Part shown: piece after piece, positions 1 through 11,600 of the stretch
How the letters are laid out: each line of letters begins with the position of its first letter
Numbering within the stretch: position 1 is the stretch's first letter
DNA from: Cymbidium sinense
Lineage: Eukaryota > Streptophyta > Magnoliopsida > Asparagales > Orchidaceae
Direction: 5' to 3'
Assembly: GCA_021442155.1 (NCBI GenBank)
Contig: CM038215.1
Coordinates: 7,216,976 to 7,280,975 of the forward strand
Length of the DNA stretch: 64,000 bases
The notes under the pieces: generated by a model
What the model was told of the DNA's origin: nothing
The model's input: only the letters and a program-made list of their open reading frames with translations
Database searches by the model: none
Position numbers and translations under genes: made by a program

Positions 1-3000
1 TTTTTATTTAGTTTAGTTTATTTATTTTAGGTTTATTTAGGTTTATTTTTTAGTTTAATTTTCATTTTATTTTATTTTTTAGGTTTCAGTTTTATTTTTT
101 ACTTTTAGGTTTAACTTTAGGTTTTTATTATATTTTTTTAGGTTTAGGTTACAAGCTTTTATTTTAGGTTTATTTTTAGATTTTATTTTTTAGTTTAAGT
201 TTAGGTTTATTTTTAGCCTTTTTTATTTTATTTAATTTAGGTTTAGGTTTAGGTTTAGTTTGATAGGTTTATATTTAGGTTTTATTTATTTTAATTTAGT
301 TTAATTTAGTTTAGGTTTAGGTTTTTTTTAGTTTAGGGTTTCAGTTATATTTTTTAGTTAATTTTATGTTTTATTTTAGGTTTATTATTTAGGTTTATAT
401 TTTTATTTTATTTTATTTTAGGTTTATTTTATTTTTATTTTATACTTAGGTTTTATTTTATTTAGGTTCTTTATTTCTTAGTTTAGTTTAGGTTTTTATT
501 TATTTTAATATAATTTAGTTTTTTATTTTTATTTTATTTTATTTTTAGGTTTAGGTTTAGGTTATAGTTTTATTTTATTTTATTTTGGTTTAGGTTTATT
601 TATTTATTTTATTTTTAGGTTTTATTTAGTTTAGGTTTAGGTTTTTAGCTTTTAGGGTTTAGGATTTATGGTTTTAGGGTTTAGGGTTTTAGGGTGGTTT
701 AGGGTTAGGGTTTAGGGTTTAGATTTAGGGATAAGGGTTTAGTGTTTAGGCTTTAGGTTTTAGGGTTTTGAGGGTTTAAGTTTAGGGTTTAGGGTTTAGG
801 GTTTAGGGCCTAGCATTTAAGGTTTAGGGTTTATGGTAAGCATAAGGTTTAAAATTTTAATTTTTTTAAACTAACTGAACTAGTATGTTTAGGTTTATTT
901 AGTTTATTAAGTTTATTTTTTATTTATTTTAGTTTATTTTATATTTTATATTTATTTATGTTCATATTTTATTTTTATTTTGTTTAGTTTATTTAATTTA
1001 GTTTAGGTTTTTTATTGCAATATTTTTTTTTTTATTTTTAGGTTTAAGTTTTAGTTTTTTTTTATGTTTAGGTTTAGGTTTTTATTTTATTATTTTAGGG
1101 TTAAGTTTTAGGTGTTTATTTCAGGTTTATTTTTAGCTTTTACTTTTCAGTTTAGGTTTAGGTTTAGTTTATTTTTATTTTATTTAGGTTTAAATTTAGG
1201 TTTAGTTTATTTTATGTTTAGGTTTAGGTTTTATTTATTTTGTTTTAGTTTATTTTAGCTTAGGTTTTGGTTTATTTTAGTTTATTTATTTTATTTTTAT
1301 CTTAGGTTTACAGTTTTTTAGTTTAGGGTTTAGGTTATAATTTTTATTTAGTTTTAAGTTTAATTTTTAGTTTTATTTTCTAGGTTTAGGTGTTTATTTA
1401 GTTTTTATTTTATTTTATTTGAGTTTTATTTTAGGTTTATTTTACTTTTATTTTACATTTAGTTTTTATTTTATTTAGGTTTTTTATTCTTATTTTTGTT
1501 TTATTTTTTAGTTTAGTTTAGGTTTTTATTTATTTTATTTTAGTGTTTTTAAGTTTATTTTATTTTATTTTAGGTTTAGGTTTAGATTTTAGTTTAGGTT
1601 TTTATTTTATTTAGTTTTCTATTTATTTATTTATTTTATTTTTTAGTTTTATTTAATTTAGGTTTAAGTTTTTAGGGTTTAGGGTTTTAGGGTATTAGGG
1701 TTTAGGGTTTAGGGTTAGGGTTTAGAGATTATGGTTTAGGGGTTACGATTTGAGTTTAGAGTTTAGGGTTTAGGGCTAGTTTAGGATTTAAGGTTTAGTG
1801 TTTTTTAGGGTTTAGGGTTTAGGGTTTAGGGTTTAGGTTTAGGGTTTAGGGTTTAGGGTTTTTTTAAATTAAGTAAACCAGTAGGTTTAAGTTTATTTAG
1901 TTTATTTGGTTTATTTATTATTTATTTTAGATATTTTAGTTTATTTTTTATTTAGTTTAGTTTATTTATTTTAGATTTATTTATTTTATTTTATTTTTTA
2001 GATTTAGGTTTAGGTTTATTTTTATTTTATTTTATTTTTTATGTTTAAGTTTTATTTTTTATTTTAAGGTTTAAGTTCAAGTTTTTATTTTATTTTTTTA
2101 GGTTTAGGTTTTAGGTTTTTATTATAGGTTTATTTTTAGGTTTTACTTTTTAGTTCAGGTTTAGGTTTATTTTTTATTTATTTTATTTTATTTAGTTTAG
2201 GGTTTAGGTTTAGGTTTAGTTTATTTTATGCTTAGGTTTAGGTTTTATTTACTTTAGTTTAGTTTATTTTAGTTTAGGTTTAGGTTTATTTTTTTTAGTT
2301 TAGGGCTTAGGATTCTTTTTTAATTCATATTTAGGTTTAATTTTTTAGGATTACGTTTAGTTGTTATTTTATTTTTTTAGGTTTAGGTCTTGGGTTTTTA
2401 TTTTAAGTTTATTTTTAGGTTTTATTTTTTAATTTAGGTTTAAGTTTACTTTTAGTTTATTTTATTTTATTTAGTTTAGGTTTAGGTTTAGGTTATATTT
2501 ATTTTACTTTAGTTTATTTTAATTTTGATTTAGGTTTATTTTACAGAGCATTAGAGTTTATTTAGGGTTTAGGATTTGCTCAGTTTAGGGTGGGGGGTGG
2601 AGTTTAGGGTTTAGGGTTTAGGCTTTAGGATTTAGAGTTTTTGGGGTTTAGGATTAGCTTAGAGTTTAGGGTTTAGGGTTTTACGATTTAGGGTTTAAGG
2701 TCAATGTTAGGGTTTAGGGTTTATGGTTTTGGGTTTACGGTTTAGCGTTTAGGATTTAGGGTTTTGAGTTTAGGGTCTTTTAAGGTTTAAGGTTTAGGGT
2801 TTAGGGTTAGGTTTAGGGTTTAGGATTTAGTGTTTAGGGTTTTGGATCTAGGGTTTTTGTTTAAGGTTTAGGGTTTAGGTTTTTTTTTTTTAAAATTAAG
2901 TAAACTTGTAGGTTTTGGTTTATTTAGTTTATTTTTTATTTATTTTAGTATTTTTTATTTTTTATTTGTATTTAGGTTTATTTTTTTTAGTTTAATTTAT

Positions 3001-5464
3001 TTATTTAATGTTTATTTATTTTAGTTTATTTTTTAGGTTTAGGTTTAGGTTTTTATTTATTTTTTAGTTTAGTTTTACTTTAATTTTATTATTTAGGTTT
3101 AGGTTTTTTTTTATTTTTAGGTTTAGGTTTAGGTTTTCCTTTTATTTTTTAAGTTTAGGTTTTAGGCTTTTATTTTAAGTATATTTTTAGATTATATTTT
3201 TTTAGTTTAGGTTTAGGTTTATTTTTAGTTTAGTTTATTTTATTTTATTTTATTTAGGTTTTTTATTCTTTGGATTAATTTTATTTTTAGTTTAGTTTAG
3301 GATTTTATTTATTTTATTTTATTTTATTTTTAGATTTAGGTTAAGGTTTTAGTTTAGGTTTTGAGGTTTAGGTTTAGATTTTATTTCATTATTTTAGGTT
3401 TTATTTCATTTTATTTTATTTTATTTAGGTTTAGGTTTTTTATTTATTTTATTTCTAGTTTTATTTAATTTTTATTTAAGTTTTTAGGTTTTTAGGTTTT
3501 TAGGATTTAGGGTTTAGGCTTTAAGGTTTAAAGTTTATGGTTTTAGTGTTTTAGGGTTTAGGGTTTATAGTTTAGTGTTTAGGCTTTAGGCTTTAGGGTT
3601 TTTAGTGTTTAGGGTTTAGAGTTTAGGGTTAGCTTAGGGTTTATGGTCAAATTAAGGTTTATGATTTAGGGTTTAGTGCTCAGGTTCTGTTTAGTGAGTT
3701 TAGAGTTTAAGATTTAGGGTTTAGGATTAGATTTAGAGAGGTCAGTTTAGGGTTTAGTAGAGTAGGGTTTTGAGGGTATTTTGGTTAGGTCATAGTTAGG
3801 TGGGGTGGTAGTGGGTTTAGTGTTTAGAGTGGGTTTAGGGTAGGAGGTGGGTTTTATGGTTTGGGGTTTAGTTTTTAATAGTTTACGTCAAGGGTTTAGG
3901 GTTTAGGAGTTATTTTTTTTTTAAATTAAGAAAACTGATATGTTTAGGTTTATTTAGTTTATTTAATATTTTTATTTAGGTTTATATTGTATTTTTATTT
4001 AGTTTAATTTATTTATTTTATGTTATTTATTTTAGTTTATTTTTTAGTTTTAGGTTTAGGTTTATATTTATTTTTTAGATTAGTTTTATTTTTAAATTAT
4101 TTTTTAGTTTTAGGTTTTTTTTAGTTTAGGTTTTAGTTAAATTTTAGTTTAGTTTTATTTTATTTAGTTTAGGATTTAAGTTTAGTTTATTTCAGGTTTA
4201 GGTTTAGGTTTTATTTATTTTAGTTTATTTTAATTTAGGTTTAGGTTTATTTTATTTTGTTTATTTTAGGTTAATTTTTCTTTTTTTTAAAGTTTAGGGT
4301 TTAGGTTATATTTTTTATTTATTTTTTGGTTTTAATTTTAGGTTTAAGTTTTCATTTAGCATTTATTTTAATATAATTTAGGTTGAGTTTATTTTTATTT
4401 TACATATAGGTTTTATTTTATTTAGGTAATTTATTTTTAGGTTTATTTTATTTTTAGTTTAGTTTAGGTTTTTTTTCTTTTTATTTTAGTTTAGTTTTTT
4501 ATTTTTTTTATTTTATATTATTTTAGTTTAGTTTAGCTTTTTATTTTATTTTATTTGGTTTATTTTTATTTATTTTAGTTAATATTATTTATTAATATTA
4601 TTTAGGTTTATTATTATTTTTATTTAGTTTAGTTTATTTATTTTGGTTTAATTATTTTTGTTTAGGTTTTTATTTTAGTTTATTTTTTACGTTTAGGTTT
4701 AAGTTTAGGTTTATTTTTTAGTATTTTTTATTTTAATTTAATTTTTTAGGTTTTAATTTAATTTTTTATTTTTAATTTTACATTTATGTTTTTATTTTTA
4801 TTTTCTAAGTTTAGGTTTTAGGTTTTTTATTTTAGGTTTATTTTTAGGTTTTATTAATTAGTTTAAGTTTAGGATTATTTTTAGTTTATTTTATTTTATT
4901 TAGTTTAGGTTTAGTTTATTATAAGTTTAGGTTTAGGTTTTATTTATTTTAGTTTAGTTTATTATAGTTTATGTTTAGGTTTATTTTATTTTTATTTTAT
5001 GTTTATGTTTTTTTTTTTAGTTTAGGGTTTAAGTTTTATTTTTAATTTATTTTTAGGTTTTATTTTTAGGTTTATTTTTAAGGTTTAGGTTTTTATTGAG
5101 TTTTAATTTTATTTTTTTAGGTTTATTTTAGTTTTATTTTAGGTTTAGTATTTATTTTAATCAGGTTTTTTAATTTTTTTAGTTTAGTTTAGGTTTTCAT
5201 TTATTTTATTTTATTTTAGTTTTTATTTTTTCTTTTATTTTCTTTTTAAGTTTAGGTTCAGGTTTAGGTTTAGGTTTTAATTTATATATTTTATTTTATT
5301 TTATTTTGGTTTAGGGTTTATTTAGTTTAGGTTTATGTTTTTAACTTTTTAGGGTTTATGGTTTAGGGTTTAAGGTTTGAGGTTTAGGGTTTAGGGTTTA
5401 GTGTTTAGTTTTTAGGTTTAGGGTTTAGGTTTTGGTTTAGGGTTTAGGATTTTTTGTTTTTTTT
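1..5464 (+). repeat. Telomere-like megasatellite array, segment 1
   Basis: Low-complexity DNA built from TTTAGGG heptamers, TTTAGG hexamers and TTTTA/TTTAG pentamers, with the G-rich strand on plus and almost no C. Heptamer-rich blocks lie near 650-860, 1,670-1,860, 2,560-2,880, 3,480-3,920 and 5,340-5,450. Each block up to 3,920 ends in a T-run followed by a non-telomeric anchor (AAATTAAGTAAAC-like) at about 868, 1,866, 2,892 and 3,923, so the spacing is 998, 1,026 and 1,031 bases. After each anchor comes TTTAGTTTATTT-rich DNA. No reading frame of any length is present. The motif is the common plant telomere repeat; the high degeneracy and the anchors show an old amplified array rather than a chromosome terminus. 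Confidence 0.85.
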
Positions 5465-5957
5465 AACAGAAAATATATTCAAATTCAATATTTCTTCTTT
5501 TTGATTTAATCAACCAAGTAACACAGCAAATTTTCTAATACACAAGCGATGACATAGATAAAAAATGGATAAAAAATGTTTAAGCATAGAGCAAATCAAA
5601 AGCCTTAGATAACTAGAACCATCTTTACTATAATGACACAATTCCATAAGCAGTAGCTCGGATTGATCGTTCTTCAATTTCTCTAATTTCCATCAGAACC
5701 ACGTCGGCCTCTGGAGTAGCGTGATCCACCAACATATCACTGATCTCTCCTTTTGCCACCACCAAGGATGTAATCTTTGTGGCTCCTCTTGCTTCCATAA
5801 CCACCATTGCTCTGACACTACCTCCACATCCACCAGCACTTTTAGATCCCCCACCACAACTATGATAATCGCCGCCTCCACCTTCACCTCCACCGCCAGA
5901 TCTAGACTGAGCCTAGTTGATGGTGATGTTCCTGCCATCAAGGTTTTGCCCATTTTT
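5465..5957 (-). pseudogene. GR-RBP 3'-end pseudogene, copy 1
   Basis: Minus-strand remnant of the last part of a plant glycine-rich RNA-binding protein gene (GRP7-like; these bind RNA through an RRM followed by a Gly-rich tail). Reading leftward from 5,954 gives NGQNLDGRNITIN, the end of the RRM, then a stop (TAG) where the family has Q or E, then AQSRSGGGGEGGG and a Gly/Tyr-rich tail. The tail loses frame and ends in DGN-stop-RN-stop; the terminal Trp codon of GNWRN is TAG, and the normal stop is at 5,674-5,676. From 5,465 to 5,673 is 3' UTR-like sequence shared with the other copies, bordered by a T-run (an A-tail on the minus strand). There is no start, promoter or RRM core, so it is not functional. 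The family assignment is firm; the retroposed origin is inference. Confidence 0.85.
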
Positions 5958-8191
5958 AGGGTTTAAATTTATTAGGCTTCAGAGTTTAGGTTTATTTTTT
6001 AATTTATTTAGTTACTATAGTGTTAGGTTTAGCATTAGGGTTTAGGGTTTAGGGTTTAGGGTTGTAGGTTTTAGGGTTTAGAGTTTAGGGTTTTCTTCTT
6101 TATTTTTTTTTTTTTTTTCATAGAGTTCAGGGTTTATGGTTTTAGAGTTTAGGGTTTAGGGTTTAGGGTTTAGGGTTTTAGGGTTTAGGGTTTAGGTTTT
6201 AGGGTTGTAGGTTTAAGGTAAGTTTTTTTAATTTTAATTTTATTTAAATTAAGTAAACCGGTTGGTTTAGGTTTATTTAGTTTATTTTTTATATATTTTA
6301 GTTTATTTTATTTTTATTTTTATTTAGGTTTAATTATATTTTTAATTAGTCTAGTTTATTTATTTTAGTTTAGGTTTTTCATTTTAATTTATTTTTTAGG
6401 TTTAGGTTTAGCTTTAGGTTAATTTTTTAGATTAGTTTTATTTTTATTTTATTTTTTTAGGTTTAGATTTTTTTTTATTTCTAGGTTTAGGTTTAGTTTT
6501 TTTATTTTATTTTAGGTTTATGTTTTGGTTTTTATTTTAGGTTTATTTTTAATTTTATTTTTAGTTTAGGTTTAGGTTTATTTTTAATTTATTTTACTTT
6601 ATTTAGTTTAGGTTTAGGTTTAGGTTTAGTTTATTTTAAGTTTATGTTTAGATTCTATTTATTTAGTTTAGTCTATATTAGTTTAGGTTTAAGTTTAATT
6701 TATTTTATTTTAGGTTTAGGTTTTCTTTAATTCAGGGTTTAAGCTTTATTTTTATTTATTTTTAGGTTAATTTTTTAGGTTTAGGCTTTTATTTAGTTTT
6801 TATTTTATTTTATTTTAGGTTTATTTTATTTTTATTTTATTTTTAGTTTTTATTTTATTTAGGTTTTTTTTTAGTTTAGTTTAGGTTTTAATTTATTTTA
6901 TTTTAGTTTAGTTTTTATTTTTTATTTTATTTTCTTTTTAAGTTTAGGTTTAGGTTTAGGTACAAGTTTTAGTTTATGTTTTTATTTTATTTTATTTTTT
7001 TATTTTATTATGGTTTAGATTTTATTTATTTATTTTATTTTTAAGTTTTATTTAGTTTAGGTTTAAGTTTTTAGCTTTTTAGGGTTTAGGGTTTAGGTTT
7101 AGTTTAGGGTTTAAGGTTTGGGGTTTGGGGTTTAGGGTTTAGGGTTTAGGGTTTAGGTTTAGGTTTAGGTTTTGGCTCAAGTTTTAGTTTATGTTTTTAT
7201 TTTATTTTATTTTATTTATTTTTGTTAAGGTTTTTTTATTTATTTATTTTTAGGTTTTATTTAGTTTAGGTTTAGGGTTTTAGCTTTTTAGGGTTTAGTG
7301 TTTAGGGTTTGATTAGGTTTTATTTTGTTTATTTTACTTTTATTTTAGTTTTAGGTTTTATTTAGGTTAGGGTTTAGGTTATGGGTTTAGGGTTTAGGTT
7401 TAGGTTTAGGCTCAAGTTTTAGGTCATATTTTTTAATTTATTTTTAGGTTTTATTTTTGGGTTTATTTTTTAGATTTAGGTTTTTATTTAGTTTTTATTT
7501 TATTTTATCTTAGGTTTATTTTATTTTTATTTTACATTTAGTTTTTATTTTCTTTAGTTTTTTTATTCTTAGCTTTATTTTATTTTTTAGTATAGTTTAA
7601 TTTTTTATTTATTTTATTTTAGTTTACTTTTATTAGTTTATTTGATTTTATTTTTAGGTTTAGGTTTAGGTTTTAGTTTAGGCTTTTATTTTATTTAGGT
7701 TTTGGTTTTTTATATATTTTATTTTTTGCTTTTATTTAGTTTAGGTTTAGGTTTATAGGTTTTTAGGGTCAAGGGTTTAGGGTTTAGGGTTTTAGGTTTT
7801 AGGGTTTAGTGTTTTAAGGTTCAGGGTTTAGAGTTTAGGGTTTAGTGGTTTAGGGTTTAGGGTTTAATGTTTAGGCTTTAGGGTTTAGGGTTTTTATGGT
7901 TTAGGGTAGGTTTGGGTTAATTTAGTTTATTTAGTCTAATTTTATTTATTTTAGTTTATTTTATTTTTTATTTTATTTAGGGTTTAGGGTTTTGGTTTTA
8001 GGGTTTTGGGTTTAGTTGTGGCTTTAGGTTTTAGGGTTTATTTTTTTATTCAAGGCTTCAGGTTTGTGGTTTTGTGGTTTGTGGTTTTGTGGTTTAGGTT
8101 TTTGTGGTTTGTGGTTTAGAGTTTGTAGGTTTATGTATTTGGTATAAGGTTCAAGTTTTAGTTTAGAGTTTAGATTTTTACTTTTATTTTT
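5958..8191 (+). repeat. Telomere-like megasatellite array, segment 2
   Basis: Same composition and polarity as segment 1. An anchor (AAATTAAGTAAACCGG) is at about 6,246. Heptamer blocks are near 6,020-6,230, 7,080-7,180 and 7,740-7,910. The stretch 8,040-8,160 has an unusual GTGGTTTGTGGTTTTGTGG flavour. It separates GR-RBP copies 1 and 2, whose stop positions lie 2,716 bases apart, roughly two array units plus the insert. I see no gene. Confidence 0.8.
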
Positions 8192-8660
8192 AAAAGAGAA
8201 CAAATTTAGATTTAAAATTTCTTCTTTTCAGGTTTATTAACCAAGTAACACATTAAGTTTTCTAAGAAATAAGCGATGACATAGATAAAAAATGAGCACA
8301 CATAGAGCAAATCAAGAACCTTAGATAACAAGAACTGTCTCTACTGTAAAGACATAATTCTATAAGCAGTAGATCAGAATGATCATTCCTTAGTTTCTCC
8401 AGCTCCCATTAGAACCACCCCAGCCTCTCGAGTAGTGGGATCCACCATCATATCCCCAATCTCCCTCTCACCACCACCGCCAGAACCTCCTCCGCCCTCC
8501 CACCTCCATAACCACCACTGCTCCGACCACCACCTCCATATCCACCAACACCTCCAAATTCCCCACCACCACTATGATAACCGTCGCCTCCACCTTCGCA
8601 TCTGCCACTAGATCGAGATTGAGCCTGGTTGATGGTGACGCTCAGCCATCAAGGTGACCT
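8192..8660 (-). pseudogene. GR-RBP 3'-end pseudogene, copy 2
   Basis: Second minus-strand remnant of the same GR-RBP gene end. The coding part runs leftward from about 8,655 to the stop at 8,390-8,392. Just after LDG a one-base deletion shifts the frame; downstream it reads TINQAQSRSSG, so the Gln codon (CAG) that is a stop in copies 1, 3 and 4 is intact here. A Gly/Tyr-rich tail follows (GGVGGYGGGGRSSGGYGGG), then a frameshift, and the end reads SNGSWRN-stop in the right frame. The 3' UTR-like part is 8,192-8,389. This copy therefore branches from the others before their shared nonsense mutation, or was separately repaired. Not functional. Confidence 0.85.
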
Positions 8661-11600
8661 GGGTGGTTTAGTTTAGGTTTAGTTTGTGGTTTAAGTTTAT
8701 TTATTAATTTATTTAGTTACTTTAGGTTAGGTTTAGGGTTTGGGGTTTAGGGTAGGTTTAGTTTAGGGTTAGGGTTTAAGGTTTAGGGTTTTAGGATTTA
8801 TGCTTTTAGGGTTTAGGCTTAGGGTTTAGGGTTTAGGGTTTAGGGTTTATGGATTTTTTTTTTTAAATTAAGTGAACTAATAGGCTTAGGTTAATTTAGT
8901 TTATTTTTTTATTTGATTTAGTTTATTTATTATTTATTTTTATTTAGGTTTATTTTTTTATTTTTAGCATATATTTTAATTTTTAATTATTTTAGTTATA
9001 TTTAGTTTATTTTAGGTTTAGGTTTATGTGTTTAGTTTATTTTTATTGTATTTTAGGTTTAGGTTTATTTTAATTTTAGGTTTAGGTTTAGGTTTGTATT
9101 TATTTAGGTTTAGGTTTTAAGTATATGGTTATCTAGCTTTATTTTAATTAGGTTTAGGTTTATTTTAGTTTAATTTATTTTATTTAATTTAGGTTTAGGT
9201 TTGGTGAGTTTATTTATTTTAATTTAGTTTATTTTAGTTTAGGTTTATTTTTATTTTATTCATTTTATTTTATTTTAGTTGAAGTTTTCTTATAATAGGG
9301 TTTTAGGTTTTTTTTGTTTAAGTTATTTTTTTATTTAGTTTTATTTTATTTTATTTTAAATTTATTTTATTTTATTTTTATGTATTTTTTTATTTTATTT
9401 AGGTTTTAATCTTAGGTTTAATTTATTTTAGTTTAGTTTAGTTTTTATTTATTTTATTTTAGTTTAATTTGTTAGTTTATTTTATTTTGTTTTAGGTTTA
9501 GGTTTGAGTATAGGTTTATTTTATTTTATTATTATTTTAGTTTAAGTTTTATATATTTATTTGGAGGTTTATTTATATATTTAGTTTAAGTTTTAGGTTT
9601 AGGTTTAGGGTTTGTTTAGTGTTTAGGTTTTATTTTTAGGGTTTAGGGTTTAATGTTTAGGTTTAGGGTTTAGGTTTTTTTTTTTTTAAGCTAGGTTTGG
9701 ATTTTATTTTATGTTATTTTTATTTTATTTAGTTTAAGTTTTTTATATATTTTATTTTATTTTATTTAGTTTAGTTTATGTTTTGTGGTTTTTAGGGTTT
9801 AGGGTTTAGCTTTAAAGTCCCAGGGTTTGGTTTAGGGTTTAGCATTTAGCATTTTAACCCTGTGAGTTTAGGGTTTTGTGGTTTAGGGTAAGGTGGTTTT
9901 TAAAATTAAGTAAACCAAGAGTTTAGTTTATTTAGTTTATTTTATTTATTCATTTTATTTTATTTATGGTTTAGGGTTTAGGGTTTATGGTTTATGCTTT
10001 GTGGTAGGTTTAGGATTTATTTGGTTTATTATTTTTTTAAAAAATTAAGCAAACCATAGTTTAGGTTTATTTAGTTTATTTAGTTTAATTTTATTTATTT
10101 TAGTTTATTTAATTTTATATTTTTATTTAGATTTATTTTTAATTTTTATTTAGTTTTGTTTATTTACGTTAGTTTATTTTTTAGGTTTATGTTTATTTTT
10201 TTGTTAGTTTTTATTTTTAATTTATTTTTTAGGTTTAAGTTTTATTTTATTTTTTTTTAGGTCTTTGATTTATTTTTTTGTAGTTTCATGATTTTATTTT
10301 GGGTAGTTTTAGGTTTTATTTTTTAGTTTAGGTAGTTTATTTTTTAGTTTACTATTTTTTTAGTTTAGGTTTAGTTAGTTTGATTTAGTTTATGTTAGTT
10401 TTATTTAGTATATTTATTTTAGTTTCATTTTAGGATTATTTTATTTTATTTTAGTTTAGGTTTTAGTTTATGGTTTAGTTTTATTTTATTTATTTTCATT
10501 TTATGTTTTAGGTTTATTTTTAGGTTTGTTTTATTTAGTTTAGTTTTATTTTATTTTATCTAAGTTTATTTTATTTTATTTTATTTTTTTATTGGTTTTA
10601 TTAGGTCTTTTAATTTAATTAGTTTAGGATTATTTATTTTTTAAGTTTATTTAAAGTTTTATTTTATATTTAGTGAGGATAGTTTAGTAGGTATTTTATT
10701 TTATTTATCTTATATTTAAGTTTTATTTATTTATCTGTATGTTCATTTAGTTTAGTTGGTAGGGAGTGGTATAATACCAGTGCCTAGGTTTAGTTTAGGG
10801 TGGTTTGGGGTCATTAGGGTTTAGGCTCAGTTTGTGTTGTGGTTAGGTTTATTTGGTGGCCCATGTTGGGTCCTGTGGTTGGGCTCAGTAGGAGAGTGTG
10901 GCTCAGTGTTTTATTTTTAGGAAAATCAATATAGTATTTAGTTTATTTAGTTCAATTATTTTATTTTATTTTATTTAGTGATTTATTTTATTTTATTAGG
11001 TTTTATTTTAGTGTATTTTGGTTTAGTTTTTATTTATTTTATTTTTTTTAGTTTAGTTTTATTTTTTTATTTTATTTTAGTAGTTTATTTTATTTTAGGT
11101 TTAGTTTAGGTTTTAATTATTTTTATGTTTTATTTTAGGATTTTATTTTAGTTTTTATTTTAGTTTATTTTATTTATTTATTTATTTAGTTTTATTTTTT
11201 ATTTAGTTTTTTTTATTTTATGGTTTTGGGTTTTTGGTTTTATTTATTTATTTTTAGTTTAGGTTTATTTTAGTTTTTTTATTTTATTTATTTAGTTTTA
11301 TTTAATTTATTTTTACATTTATTTTGATTATTTTATATTTTATTTTTTTTAATTTAGTTTATTTTATTTTATTTTATTTATTATTTATTATTTATTTGGT
11401 TTTTTTATGTTTATTTTATTTTAGTTTTTATTAATATTTAGGTTTGGGTTTATGTTTTTGTGGTTTTCAGTTTGTGGTTTATTTTTTTAGTGTTTAGGTT
11501 TGTGGTTTGGTGTGTTTTGGGGCAGTACTTGTGGTTTAGTTTAGTTGGTTGTGGTTTTGGGTTTGCTTGGGGTTGTGGTTTATTTTAATTTTAATTTTAA

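Noticed and set aside
1..5464. A functional telomere at the window start
   Set aside because: Perfect heptamer runs are short, units carry anchors, array continues on both sides of LINEs and ends at neither window edge.
5693..5966. 86-codon minus and 81-codon plus open frames over GR-RBP copy 1
   Set aside because: Both are off-frame readings of GGN-rich codons (long Val/Glu or His/Ser/Thr runs). The true family frame is a third one, with stops. The same holds for 46,481-46,744 and 61,602-61,904.
10741..10800. tRNA-like text (AGTTGGTAGGGAGTGGTATAAT)
   Set aside because: No acceptor stem, no T-loop GTTCRA, and it lies within degenerate repeat; most likely chance.
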